The position numbers and the translations under genes are program-made. A DNA stretch of 64,000 bases from IMG/VR virus record IMGVR_UViG_3300019762_000001, positions 16,701 to 80,700 of that record; one strand, written 5' to 3'. Numbering within the stretch: position 1 is the stretch's first letter; each line of letters opens with the position of its first letter. Positions 7,662 through 17,091 of the stretch are shown in pieces. The notes under the pieces were generated by a model. The model saw only the letters and a program-made list of their open reading frames with translations. It was not told the DNA's origin and searched no databases. The stretch is from a virus.

Positions 7662-9536
7662 TTACGGTCTATCATATTGAGTAACACCTTGATGTAACCT
7701 TAGAGCCAACATACGTGCATTGGTAGGCGCAAAGGATTTTTGGTGTGTGATTAATGTAACAGATTTAGTCTCAGCTTTTTTCTGGATTATCTCAGATACT
7801 ACCTCTATATTATGGGCATCCAGAGATTCAAAGGCTTCATCTATGAATAAGATATTGGTATTCAGTACCTTGTTAACCACATCATGTAAAGCAAAGGCTG
7901 CAGCTATATTAACCAGTTGGCCCTGGCCCCCGGATAGATCCTTTTGGGGTATCTCCATACCATTCTTTAGTATGTAGGCATCTATTGATTTCCTAGCTGA
8001 GTCCATGTTTACTTCGAACTTAACCTGGAACCCAAGTATATCTGCATACTCTAGTAGTAAGTCATTGAAGTCACCCATCATTTGATCAAAGATGAAAGCC
8101 TTGATACCATGGTTTGATAGTGGATCATTTATGCACCATTCTAAATCCTCAACCAATTTTCTACTCTTCCTGGCTAATTTCTTTATTGGCTTAACTTCTT
8201 CTTTTAATTTTTCTATTTGCTTCTCTACCTTACTAATATCCCCAGTAAACTTCTCTTTCTTAATAACCTTAATCTCAGATTTATATTCTTTTATTTGAGA
8301 TTCGTACTCACTCCTTAACCCCTCATTAGAGTTAAAGCTATCCCGTTGTTTTTCTAGTACTTTCTTTTCTTTAGTAAGTTGTTTTTCTTTGCTTATAAGT
8401 TTATCTTTACTAGCAATTTGTTGAGTTAGCTCATTAATCTCCGATTTACTTTTGGTTATAGTATCCCCGGTAATCTTTAAAGAAGTTTCAAGGGCTTTGT
8501 GATTTGCTTTTAATACCCCCTCCCTTTGTTTTCTTTCTGACTTAGTATAGGGTTTACCGCATTCCATACATGAAGTAGGGATATGTTGTAGTTTCTCCCA
8601 AGATTCATCCCTCTCTTTCTTTATACTCTCGTAAGTCCGTTCCTCGAATTTTAGACTACCATTTAACCTGGCCAACTGGGTTTCTAGTTTCCTCCTTTTG
8701 TCTTTAGCTTTAGTTATGCTCTTTAGGCTTTTGTCTATAACTATGATCTTGGAGTTGGGTATGCTCCATTTTACTTTATTCCCAACGCATGACTTTAGTT
8801 TTTCTTCAGCCTCCTCAATTTTAGCTTTAAGTTTTTTAATCTGTTTCTTCTTGTTTGTGTCGAAGGTGAGACTCTGCTCTTTAAGCGATTCAAGTAGTTC
8901 TTCCTTTCCTTCTTGTTTTGAGCTATAGCCCAGTAGTTCAGACTCAAGCTTGGATAACTTTTCTCTTTCATTCTTTAGTTTAGTTTTACCTATTTCCTTT
9001 GCTTTATTTATATAGGCCACGTCAAAGGCTTCTTCAAAGATCTTAACCCGGGATGAATTATCTTCTTCTACTAAACCCTTAACCTTCTGACCCATTGCCA
9101 GTGCACTTTTGAATAACCCATAGCTGAAGCCAAGGATCTCTTGTAGCATTTCTTTTGCTTTACCTTTTGACTTAGCTTCCCCTATTTCCTGTCCGTTTTT
9201 CAGGAGTATTAGCCGGTTCTTACCCTTTGAACCCTGCACTTTGCCGGTAAAGTCTTTACATCTGATGGCCTCATAGGTATCATCGAACTTTTCAAAAACT
9301 ACTCTTACTCTAGTTCCCCGCCATAGGTTAGTTCTTAGCCTTTCCCAAGTCTCAATGGTAGCCCCCTCTTTGAGAGGGTAACCCGTACATACCCAGGATA
9401 GTGCGGATAGTATAGTGGTTTTTCCTGTACCATTTGGAGCCTTGATGGCTGTAAGGCCAGGGTGGTCCAATCTAAACACGAAAGGGATTTGGAATGAACC
9501 AAACCCCTCTATCTCGAGCTCTTTAAAATATAACAT
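7662..9536 (-). CDS. SbcC/Rad50-like ATPase (T4 gp46 type)
   Basis: 624 residues with the full SMC-like layout: Walker A APNGTGKTT at 33-41, a long coiled coil (about 180-320), a zinc-hook CMEC (C323, C326), a second coiled coil (about 345-460), ABC signature LSGGQGQ, and Walker B ILFIDEAF with D566/E567. With the SbcD-like partner next to it, it would form the ATP-driven complex that processes DNA ends for recombination and late replication. The start ATG lies one base from the stop of the SbcD gene, typical of a coupled pair. Confidence 0.93.
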   Translation of the reverse strand: MLYFKELEIEGFGSFQIPFVFRLDHPGLTAIKAPNGTGKTTILSALSWVCTGYPLKEGATIETWERLRTNLWRGTRVRVVFEKFDDTYEAIRCKDFTGKVQGSKGKNRLILLKNGQEIGEAKSKGKAKEMLQEILGFSYGLFKSALAMGQKVKGLVEEDNSSRVKIFEEAFDVAYINKAKEIGKTKLKNEREKLSKLESELLGYSSKQEGKEELLESLKEQSLTFDTNKKKQIKKLKAKIEEAEEKLKSCVGNKVKWSIPNSKIIVIDKSLKSITKAKDKRRKLETQLARLNGSLKFEERTYESIKKERDESWEKLQHIPTSCMECGKPYTKSERKQREGVLKANHKALETSLKITGDTITKSKSEINELTQQIASKDKLISKEKQLTKEKKVLEKQRDSFNSNEGLRSEYESQIKEYKSEIKVIKKEKFTGDISKVEKQIEKLKEEVKPIKKLARKSRKLVEDLEWCINDPLSNHGIKAFIFDQMMGDFNDLLLEYADILGFQVKFEVNMDSARKSIDAYILKNGMEIPQKDLSGGQGQLVNIAAAFALHDVVNKVLNTNILFIDEAFESLDAHNIEVVSEIIQKKAETKSVTLITHQKSFAPTNARMLALRLHQGVTQYDRP

Positions 9537-9537
9537 G

Positions 9538-10536
9538 TTAATCCTCCGTTTCTTTAAGTAGGTTAGTTAATGTCCTTACCTTAGTTTTACTTTTTACTTT
9601 CTGAGCTTTGCAGTATGCACTTCCAACCTTAGCCCTATCCTGTGGGTTTTTGATTTGTATCTCTGTCTTTCTCTCAATGGTTTTAGGGGTAGGAACCATA
9701 GTCCAATAATTATAATCATCCTCTGGTTCTTCTCCCTCTTTATAGTATTTAAAGGTAGGTGATTCATATGGTTGAAATCTCATTGACCCATCATTATAAG
9801 CTACCCAGTACCCCATCTGACAACCAGCATCACTTCTTCGTTGTTGATCCGGTGACCCAACCATGTATAGGTTTTTTCCCAATTGTTGTGGCTTATGTAT
9901 ATGACCAGCTGCAACTATATCGAATTTCTTAAATACCATTCTCATTTGACGGTTGATGTTCTCGGTAGAACCCACCTCCCTACCAGAAGGATCCTTTGCT
10001 CCATAAAGGTCTGTGTGAATTAATAGGATGTTTACTTTATCCTTATCTAATTTCAGGCCCTTTACATAGTCTACGAATCCAACGTTATGGTCTATGTATG
10101 GTAACCCATATACCACCATATTCTGGTTCTTAAATTCCTTTGATTTAAAGTCAAGGTTATGGAATAGGTTAGGAAATAGTATAGAATTAACATTCCATAA
10201 TGATGGTGATCTTTTGTTTGGGTTTGGGCTATTTATTTCGGGTTGGTCATGGTTACCAGAAATACCCCAGATAGAAAATAGTTTGTTTTCTATATTAGAT
10301 TCCATCTCCTTTAGCCTTGGCATTACATGCTCCATTAACTTTGTAGTTAAATGTTCTGGGGTATGCCAAAAATCTCCAGTATGTAGGATAGGTATCTTAT
10401 ATCTTGCTGATAGGGCTAAGACAGTTTCTAAAAACTGAAGAGTTACTTCGGTTCTCCTAAAGTCCATGTTAAACTGATTCCAGTTATTTAGGTGGACGTC
10501 TCCGATAAGTATCCCTATTCTTTTTAATTTACCCAC
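9538..10536 (-). CDS. SbcD/Mre11-like nuclease (T4 gp47 type)
   Basis: 332 residues. Metallophosphoesterase motifs are in order: GDVHLNN (residues 12-18), GDFWHTPEH, SGNHDQPE, a VNILLIHTD strand and AAGHIHKPQ. These bind two metal ions and give the nuclease activity that pairs with the SbcC-like ATPase. The start is GTG at 10536. No ATG fits before the first metal motif. It overlaps the upstream exonuclease gene by 8 nt. Confidence 0.93.
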   Translation of the reverse strand: MGKLKRIGILIGDVHLNNWNQFNMDFRRTEVTLQFLETVLALSARYKIPILHTGDFWHTPEHLTTKLMEHVMPRLKEMESNIENKLFSIWGISGNHDQPEINSPNPNKRSPSLWNVNSILFPNLFHNLDFKSKEFKNQNMVVYGLPYIDHNVGFVDYVKGLKLDKDKVNILLIHTDLYGAKDPSGREVGSTENINRQMRMVFKKFDIVAAGHIHKPQQLGKNLYMVGSPDQQRRSDAGCQMGYWVAYNDGSMRFQPYESPTFKYYKEGEEPEDDYNYWTMVPTPKTIERKTEIQIKNPQDRAKVGSAYCKAQKVKSKTKVRTLTNLLKETED

Positions 10537-11437
10537 GGCTTATCTTTTTAAAGTTTTCTTTAAAGTCTTTATTCTTAGTAAATAAGCTGATATTGTACTC
10601 AGCTGCAATATCTAATACTGTTGGCCAGTCGAACTTTGGCCTCCTGCAGGCAAATGGTACTTTCTTACCCTTTTGGAATTTGTTGTAGAAATGTTCTAAG
10701 TCGATAAGCTTATAGTGTAGGTCTTTTATCTCCTTAAGTTTTTCCCTATCTACTCTAGGAAATTTCTCTGTGGCATCGGGGTGGATATACCTATCTATAC
10801 TGTCCCATTCGCTAAGAAACTCTATTGCAGTCTTTTCTCCACAACCCGGTAATCCAGGTATCTTATCAGACTTGTCTCCAAGTAGAGTTAGATAATCCAC
10901 TGTTTGCTCAGCTCGGTACCCATAATGCCTAAGTATGGTTTTATGGGTGATCTTAGCCTGTTTACTTGGGTGGTAAATAGTGATGTCCTTGTGAATTAGC
11001 ATTTGATTAAAATCCTTATCCCCAGATACTATGATAACTTTGTACCCCTTATGGATATGCCGTATGGCTAAGGCATAGATTAAATCATCTGCTTCCCCAT
11101 TTGGGTCACTCGCAACGGGTATACCAAGTGCAACCATTAATCTTTGTACAGTAAACTTTTGATTTTGGAAGTCCTCATAATCAAAGTCTACCCTAGCATT
11201 ATGGGATCTATCTCTATACCCATCTAATAAATTCTTTCTGTACTCATGGCTGTGGCCATCGAATGCAGTGATTATTTTGGTTGGTTCAAATTTATTAACC
11301 ATTGATTGTAATACAAGGGGAAAACCATAGATGCAAGCACTACCTTTACCATCCATTGATTTAAAACCCTTGAACTTATGGTAGGACCTGTGTAACAGGT
11401 GATTCCCATCCATAAGTAAAAGTGTTTTGTTTTTCAT
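10529..11437 (-). CDS. 5'-3' exonuclease, FEN/T4 RNase H type
   Basis: 302 residues with the PIN/FEN motifs: LLMDGNHLLHRS (D10), AFDGHSHEYRK, GEADDLIYALA, VSGDKDFNQML, then the helix-hairpin-helix LLGDKSDKIPGLPGCGEKTA. Enzymes of this family remove RNA primers and 5' flaps during lagging-strand synthesis. The polymerase in this phage has no fused 5'-3' exonuclease, so this protein likely supplies that activity. Confidence 0.92.
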   Translation of the reverse strand: MKNKTLLLMDGNHLLHRSYHKFKGFKSMDGKGSACIYGFPLVLQSMVNKFEPTKIITAFDGHSHEYRKNLLDGYRDRSHNARVDFDYEDFQNQKFTVQRLMVALGIPVASDPNGEADDLIYALAIRHIHKGYKVIIVSGDKDFNQMLIHKDITIYHPSKQAKITHKTILRHYGYRAEQTVDYLTLLGDKSDKIPGLPGCGEKTAIEFLSEWDSIDRYIHPDATEKFPRVDREKLKEIKDLHYKLIDLEHFYNKFQKGKKVPFACRRPKFDWPTVLDIAAEYNISLFTKNKDFKENFKKISRG

Positions 11438-11438
11438 G

Positions 11439-12569
11439 TTATTCCTTTTTAGCTAACTCAACCACCTTATTAGTGATTGGGTAAAGGTTACCTTCTAGTT
11501 TTTCTATTACTCGTTTAGTTTTGGATATAGTATTTATACCCGCCTTTCTGAGTAGTAGTTTCCTTAAACCCTGGTCTGTTGCGAGCACTTCTAGTAGTTC
11601 ATCTTTACTCGTTGCAATTACTTTCTTCTTAAAGTAAATCTTTCTCGCTGTAGCAGATTCTTTTGTTAAAACCCCCTCCTTAAATAAGATCTCTTCCAGG
11701 CCTAAGTATTTATCAAATCCAATTTTATAACCCTCATGGAAGTATACCTCGGTTTTGAAGGTTGGTTTGGGAGCAGCAACCTTATTTTTTTTAATTCTAA
11801 CAGAAACGTTTCTACCTACCCTTTCCTCGAAGCCATGGATCTTCTTTTTAATTTGCTTACCCCCATAAACTCCCACTCTTTGAGAAGCAAAGAATTTCAT
11901 AGCGGCCCCACCTGGGGTTGCATCCGGATCTTCCCATTGGGTTGCTCCTACTTTTTTACGTAGTTGATTAATGAAGATAGATGTGATACCAAGTTCAGCA
12001 AAGAGTTGGTTTCGGATTCTAAGGAATTTGTATATTGCCTTAGCTCTGTTACCCATCTCCGCTTTTGCTTCGGTTTGTTCTGAATTGATATTGGCCAGGC
12101 AGTCCAAAGCTGCAACTGAATCAAGTACGAATAGTATCGGTTCATTATTGGTTAGTTTAGACCTCCAGTATAGGGCCATATCAGCAGCCCAGTCAGAGAT
12201 TGGTTCTACAGCAGTTTGATTCCATACTACAAGTTGATCCATGTTTAAGCCATTCTTCTCCATCCAGAATCTATCGAATGCCTGCTCAGCATCTTCCCAT
12301 ATAACCATACCACCAAGCTTTTGACAGCAATATGCAAAGTCAATAGCGGTAAGGGATTTACCTGAGGATTCTTCTCCGAAAAGTTCCAGGATTTTACCAA
12401 AAGGAATGCCCCCACCTAATGTATAGTTGAGGGCCATATTCCTGGATGGTAACCATGGCAGGTTTTCGGGTAGAAGAGATATCTCACTTGCAATACCGAA
12501 TCCAGGATATTTTTTCTTAAGATCCTTATCACTCAGTACTTTTGTTTTCGATTTCTTTTCTTTAGCCAT
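11439..12569 (-). CDS. RecA/UvsX-like recombinase
   Basis: 376 residues. Walker A is GEESSGKS at 65-72, Walker B is ILFVLDSVAALD, and the loop INQLRKKVGA plus TPGGAAMKFFASQRV match RecA-family L1/L2 regions. It would form filaments on single-stranded DNA and drive strand exchange in repair and recombination-dependent replication. It sits between the FEN nuclease and the SSB gene, the usual T4-like set. The C-terminal 90 residues are basic and diverge from RecA. Confidence 0.93.
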   Translation of the reverse strand: MAKEKKSKTKVLSDKDLKKKYPGFGIASEISLLPENLPWLPSRNMALNYTLGGGIPFGKILELFGEESSGKSLTAIDFAYCCQKLGGMVIWEDAEQAFDRFWMEKNGLNMDQLVVWNQTAVEPISDWAADMALYWRSKLTNNEPILFVLDSVAALDCLANINSEQTEAKAEMGNRAKAIYKFLRIRNQLFAELGITSIFINQLRKKVGATQWEDPDATPGGAAMKFFASQRVGVYGGKQIKKKIHGFEERVGRNVSVRIKKNKVAAPKPTFKTEVYFHEGYKIGFDKYLGLEEILFKEGVLTKESATARKIYFKKKVIATSKDELLEVLATDQGLRKLLLRKAGINTISKTKRVIEKLEGNLYPITNKVVELAKKE

Positions 12570-12580
12570 GTTGAGTTATT

Positions 12581-13390
12581 TTAGAATGGTAAATCATCTT
12601 CTGCTACTTCCGACTTAGACTTCTTCTTTTTAGTCTTTACGCTTTTTTTTACCGGCTTCTTCTTCTTTGAAGATTTATCCTCCTTAGCACTGGACTTTTT
12701 CTTCTTTTTCTTCTTAGGCTCATCATCTGAAGAGTCAATACCCAAGAATTGATTAAGTTTCTCTTCAGCAGTTTCATAAGAAGGAACTATCCCCTGAATT
12801 AGCTTTGTAAGGTTTATCGGTTTATGATATGCCTTATCCTTTATTTTGGTTTTAGGGCAAGGGCTCATAGAATACTCAGTGTCGAATTGTCCAGAGCCTT
12901 TACGGGTAAGTTTGATGTCATACCCATCTTTAGGATCAGTCATATCTCCCCAATCATCCTCATCCAACCAATGGTCAATTAGGTCATTGTAAAGAGAGGG
13001 AGTAACCTGTACAAGAGTGATCCCCTTTTCTTTATCAATCTCTTTACCTTTCTGATCCTTGTAGATAATACAAGGCATAAGGTACTTGGTTTTTGGCTTC
13101 AAAGATTTTGCTAATTCCTTATCGTCATCATCATCCGACTCCATTAGCTCTCTGTACTTATCCTGTAGAGGGCATTCGTTACCAAAGGTAGATTGTGAGA
13201 ATACCCCTTTGATCTCTGCTCCCAGGTAGAACTGTACTACTTCCTGAGCAAATTCTTCTTCTCCCTCTAAGGGTAGGATACGGACTCTCATTGTGCCCTC
13301 TTTGATGTACGTAATATTACTTGAGCCTCCCTTTGACTCTAGTTTCTTCTTACGTTTTAGCATTTTTTCTTTTAAAGATTCTTTAGCCAT
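12581..13390 (-). CDS. Single-stranded DNA-binding protein, gp32-like
   Basis: 269 residues. The core (about 20-190) is of the phage gp32 type: a basic start, YIKEGTMRVRILP, an acidic DDDDD patch and a Cys pair around NECPLQ and MSPCPKTK that may hold metal. After a long lysine-rich linker it ends in AEDDLPF, very like the DDDIPF tip by which bacterial SSB recruits partner proteins. It would coat replicating single-stranded DNA and recruit the RecA-like and UvsY-like proteins next door. Confidence 0.8.
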   Translation of the reverse strand: MAKESLKEKMLKRKKKLESKGGSSNITYIKEGTMRVRILPLEGEEEFAQEVVQFYLGAEIKGVFSQSTFGNECPLQDKYRELMESDDDDDKELAKSLKPKTKYLMPCIIYKDQKGKEIDKEKGITLVQVTPSLYNDLIDHWLDEDDWGDMTDPKDGYDIKLTRKGSGQFDTEYSMSPCPKTKIKDKAYHKPINLTKLIQGIVPSYETAEEKLNQFLGIDSSDDEPKKKKKKKSSAKEDKSSKKKKPVKKSVKTKKKKSKSEVAEDDLPF

Positions 13391-13409
13391 TGTATTATAG
13401 TATTAGTGA

Positions 13410-13874
13410 TTAAACTTGTTTTCTGACATTAGCGGATATAGTTTGAATTAAATCCTTTCTTTGTTCGAAGGATTTTAAGCAAGTGTATAGAATACCGGTT
13501 TGATATTTTAACTCATCTAATTCCTGCAGCTTACTTTGATATTCTTCATTCAGTTCTGCTTCTGCTTCAGCCAATTCTTTTGGCTTAGTCCTGAGGGTAA
13601 GGGGGTCCGCCACCCCCTTAGCCCTGACTAAAGCTAATGACCTCAATCTATCGACTTCTCGTTGAACCTCAGCTCGTAGCCGAGTTAGTTTCTGGTGAAC
13701 CATGCCCAAATAGCCATAGAGTAAGGGCTGCTCTAACGATTCATCGGTTAGATTGTTTTCATTAACTACTAACTCATCAAAAAGATTGAACCGAATAATC
13801 TCTTTTCCGAGTTTGATTTTTATGCGGTTTAGCTTAGAGCCTCTAGCTAACTCTAGTAATTTCTTTTTTCCCAT
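13410..13874 (-). CDS. UvsY-like recombination mediator, putative
   Basis: 154 residues from the ATG at 13874 (MGKKKLLELARGSK). A longer frame begins at a TTG and adds seven residues with no support. It is nearly all helical: YGYLGMVHQKLTRLRAEVQR, then DELKYQTGILYTCLKSFEQR before KDLIQTISANVRK. The final AleQRKdmLq-type segment is typical of the small phage proteins found beside RecA and SSB that act as recombinase loaders. Assignment rests on that pattern and context. Confidence 0.5.
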   Translation of the reverse strand: MGKKKLLELARGSKLNRIKIKLGKEIIRFNLFDELVVNENNLTDESLEQPLLYGYLGMVHQKLTRLRAEVQREVDRLRSLALVRAKGVADPLTLRTKPKELAEAEAELNEEYQSKLQELDELKYQTGILYTCLKSFEQRKDLIQTISANVRKQV

Positions 13875-13916
13875 TGTGTAGCATTTATTATACAATAGTA
13901 CTTTGGTGAAATAGTA

Positions 13917-14549
13917 TTATTCTGCTAGGATAAACTTCTTAGCCAACTCAGCCCTGTCCTGTGGATCATCCGACCAAGTGTCAATTACTAAGACCTTAGG
14001 ACCACATTCAGTGGTACCCTGCAGCTCAGTTAAGTAATACTCGAATACTCGATCTACCATACGCTGATAGTAGAGGTTAGCTACTCGAGAATTATTAACC
14101 TCAATATCTGGGCATACAGATTTAACGTAGATAAGATGAGTTAAATTCTCGAAAGCCTCTAAAGCTTCTTCAAAGAACTTCTCAAACTCTTTTTCTGTAA
14201 AATTATGCCCGCATTGTAATGAAGCATAAGTTAGGTTATCTACCGGGCTTCTATCCAAGATCATTTGGTCAGCCCCATAAGATAATATATTAGCCCTAGC
14301 CTCCAGTGCATACTGCTGAAAGGTTTTACCAAATTCGGGGTTAGCATTAGATAGGTTAATCACGTTTTGATGCCCCATGTTCTTATACCCGAACTCAGCT
14401 AAGTGTTCTTTTTGTTGGTCTGTAAAGATTAACCCAACAGATGATGGTATAAATCTCAAATGTAACTGTTCTGATAATAGGTTACATAATGTGGTTTTGC
14501 CCGAACCCGATGGTCCACAGCATGCGACTTTAATGTTCTTTGCATCCAT
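13917..14549 (-). CDS. P-loop nucleoside/nucleotide kinase (AAA_28-like)
   Basis: 210 residues. Walker A CCGPSGSGKTTLC is at about 10-22. DRSPVDNLTYA (about 100-110) resembles the DRS motif of deoxynucleoside kinases and NadR-like kinases, and the C-terminal strand is VLVIDTWSDDP. It may phosphorylate a nucleoside or nucleotide for phage DNA synthesis. The substrate cannot be told from sequence. Its position between the recombination genes and DNA polymerase fits nucleotide supply. Confidence 0.65.
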   Translation of the reverse strand: MDAKNIKVACCGPSGSGKTTLCNLLSEQLHLRFIPSSVGLIFTDQQKEHLAEFGYKNMGHQNVINLSNANPEFGKTFQQYALEARANILSYGADQMILDRSPVDNLTYASLQCGHNFTEKEFEKFFEEALEAFENLTHLIYVKSVCPDIEVNNSRVANLYYQRMVDRVFEYYLTELQGTTECGPKVLVIDTWSDDPQDRAELAKKFILAE

Positions 14550-14569
14550 TTGTAATGTAGTTTTAGTGT

Positions 14570-16795
14570 TTAGTCATAATCTTCTACTTGAGTGTCACCG
14601 TATAGTTCCATCTCCCATTTCTTAGCTAGCTCAACGTAATCAGTTTTAGGATCATAGTCGTGGTAATTACCCCACGTTGGACCCAACTCGCAACTAACTT
14701 TCATGTTAACATGCTTAGCCTGAAATCCAAACCATTTCTTAGTTTGGGGGTTAGCACATATATCAATCATGGGAGGTACTATCTTATGAACATCTTTTGG
14801 TTTTATATAAAATCCTAAAGAGTCATGAACAGTATAGCACTGTTGGAAATACTCTGGGAAATACCCCTGTAGTCTTTTTTCTCTTACTAAGATACTCGAG
14901 AATTGAGTGTAATCTGAAGAGGTTCCCTGAATGGGAGCATTCACTGATTGTCTCTCAGCCTCTGATCTTATCCCTATTACGTTAGAGTATATATTTGGTA
15001 GCCTTCTTTTTCTACCAAAGTATGTTCTTACATAGCCATCTCTGGCAGCTTTCTTGTGTTGGTTCTTAATCCATTTCTCAACCTTTGGGTAAGCAGCATA
15101 CCAATCCCGTTTGAACTGACCGGCTTCATCTGCAGTACATCCAATTGTCTCTGCTAGCATTGGATCTGATTGGCCATATAGGATACCGAACCCAATAGTC
15201 TTAGCTCTTTTCTTACGCTTAGTCCAATAGATATGTTCTGGATGTGATTCATCCTTGGTTATCTCATATACCTCCTCGTATTTTTTGTAAAGCTCATCTC
15301 CCTTTAAATGGGGGAACTCAGCTCTGGTGGCAGTATAAACGTGTAATGAAAGCCCAGATCTAAATGCTTCTATTAGATTCTCATCTTTAGACATCTCAGC
15401 TACCACTCTCATCTCAGCCTGTGAGTAGTCAAACTCTATCATAAGCATACCCCTAGGTGGCCTGAACATGGGTTTAATATCAGAATTTGTTGTAGCCCTT
15501 GGGATATTCTGAAGGTTAGGTTCTACCGAGGATAATCTCCCAGTTACCGTTCCAAAGATTTTATATGAAGTATGGAGTCGGTTATCTTCTCCAAGTATCT
15601 CATACATACCTTTGATGTTAGTGGAGTATAGTTTGGATAATCCCCTATGTTCTAGCATCCTTGCCACAAACCCATCTTTGTCTTCCCCAGATTTACGTAT
15701 CTTAAGCAGAGCCGATTCAGCTGTGGATACTACCCATTCCTTCTTCTTATTCTTCTCCTTAACCTCAGTAAATCTAAAACCATGTTTGTTGTAGTATAGA
15801 AGTTCTTTTAGTTGGGTTGAACTACTCAAATTCAGGTTTGCTATTGCATTTCTTTCCTTATTCGTAGTAAACTCTCCAGCTATATACTTGCTAACTTTAT
15901 CTTCTCTAGTTTTGATCTTTCTAGAGTTATCTATACTATCATCCTCTTTCTCTTCTTTTTTAAGAGCCTTGATTTCCTTCTTGGTATCCTTAATGAGTTT
16001 CTTTTTGGCCTTCTCAACCTTCTTAAGGTTATACTTCTGAATTACCTTCATCTCATATAACCCCTTTTCAGATTCCTCAATCTTTTTACCATATACTTCT
16101 ACCAAGTTCTTAAGGTATGGCCTATCTACAATCATACCCGTATACTCGGACTCTGATAGAACTCGTAGGTTCATCATCAGAAGGTTCCTGAATAACGGGT
16201 AGAAGCCAAGGCTCATTAGCTTTGGTTCAAAGAATAGCCATAATCTAAGAGTAGAGTCACAGTCCTTTGCACAGTACTTAGATAAGCCCTCAAGTGGTTT
16301 TTTATTCCAAGGTAATTTGCTCCCCTCGTAATCTTCATAGCCATCAAATTCTGGTATAAACCTACCAACCTGCTCTTTCAAACCATGGGGTCTTTCCTCA
16401 TCTAATAGGTATTTTGCTAGGATAGTATCAAACCAATATCCTTTTGGAATAATGCCATACCTCTTAAACCATTTCATTTCAAAAGAGGCATTGTGGGCTA
16501 TCTTGACTATATTTGGATCTGCCATTACCTCTCTTCCAAATTTCTGTAGTAGTTTTATCCACTTATCGGATTTTTTGAATGGCGAATCGAAATGACCTAA
16601 AGGTAATACCCAACCAGATCCAGGTTGGAAACTACAACCCAATACTGTGGGATATCCCCCTGGATCACAGAAGGCTCCATCATCATCCCGGGTGGTAGTT
16701 TCGAAATCGACAGAAGCATAACCGGTCATCTTGCAATAACGGATAAGCTTATCCAGCTCTTTCTCTTTGGTTATTATTTTGTAGATTGATTTCAT
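14570..16795 (-). CDS. DNA polymerase, family A with 3'-5' exonuclease
   Basis: 741 residues. The N-terminal proofreading domain has VDFETT (D30, E32) and a later YCAKDCDSTLRL (exo III). Polymerase motifs: A DYSQAEMR with D456, B RAKTIGFGILYG, then QGTSSDYTQF, and C VHDSLGF with D658. Motif C has HDS where HDE is usual. A charged coiled-coil insert lies at about 245-310. There is no 5'-3' exonuclease domain. This is the replicative polymerase of the phage. Its start overlaps the MazG-like gene by 4 nt. Confidence 0.95.
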   Translation of the reverse strand: MKSIYKIITKEKELDKLIRYCKMTGYASVDFETTTRDDDGAFCDPGGYPTVLGCSFQPGSGWVLPLGHFDSPFKKSDKWIKLLQKFGREVMADPNIVKIAHNASFEMKWFKRYGIIPKGYWFDTILAKYLLDEERPHGLKEQVGRFIPEFDGYEDYEGSKLPWNKKPLEGLSKYCAKDCDSTLRLWLFFEPKLMSLGFYPLFRNLLMMNLRVLSESEYTGMIVDRPYLKNLVEVYGKKIEESEKGLYEMKVIQKYNLKKVEKAKKKLIKDTKKEIKALKKEEKEDDSIDNSRKIKTREDKVSKYIAGEFTTNKERNAIANLNLSSSTQLKELLYYNKHGFRFTEVKEKNKKKEWVVSTAESALLKIRKSGEDKDGFVARMLEHRGLSKLYSTNIKGMYEILGEDNRLHTSYKIFGTVTGRLSSVEPNLQNIPRATTNSDIKPMFRPPRGMLMIEFDYSQAEMRVVAEMSKDENLIEAFRSGLSLHVYTATRAEFPHLKGDELYKKYEEVYEITKDESHPEHIYWTKRKKRAKTIGFGILYGQSDPMLAETIGCTADEAGQFKRDWYAAYPKVEKWIKNQHKKAARDGYVRTYFGRKRRLPNIYSNVIGIRSEAERQSVNAPIQGTSSDYTQFSSILVREKRLQGYFPEYFQQCYTVHDSLGFYIKPKDVHKIVPPMIDICANPQTKKWFGFQAKHVNMKVSCELGPTWGNYHDYDPKTDYVELAKKWEMELYGDTQVEDYD

Positions 16796-17091
16796 TTATT
16801 TCCATTCTTTATCCGTTCGGTGAATAGGGTGAGCTTATCTCTGTGCTCTCTTTTCCTAGCCTGTTTCTCTAGAGGTTTATCAAATACATGCTCTTCTAGA
16901 ACTGTTAGGTATATCCTAACCTGAGCCATTTCGGCTTGCAGGTTAGGATCTTGGAAGTCTTTATTATCATTTAAGCCCTTTGCTAAGCATTGTGTAAGCT
17001 CAGCCATTTCCTCTATGAGTTTTGGTATAAAATATTTCTTACCCCTCAGCTTAACATAGGACTTAAGTATTTTAACATCAGCCTTGTTCAT
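16792..17091 (-). CDS. MazG-like NTP pyrophosphohydrolase, putative
   Basis: 99 residues, all helical. KLIEEMAELTQCLAKGL gives the EExxE metal motif, and NLQAEMAQVRIYLTVLE fits the second helix, where ExxD is usual but ExxQ is seen. MazG-type enzymes remove pyrophosphate from (d)NTPs. It lies between DNA polymerase and the ThyA-family gene and overlaps both, which supports a nucleotide-pool job. The missing Asp lowers confidence in activity. Confidence 0.6.
   Translation of the reverse strand: MNKADVKILKSYVKLRGKKYFIPKLIEEMAELTQCLAKGLNDNKDFQDPNLQAEMAQVRIYLTVLEEHVFDKPLEKQARKREHRDKLTLFTERIKNGNK

Noticed and set aside
13875-13895. Extension of the UvsY-like gene from a TTG
   Set aside because: Seven unsupported residues; ATG at 13874 begins a normal MGKKK start.
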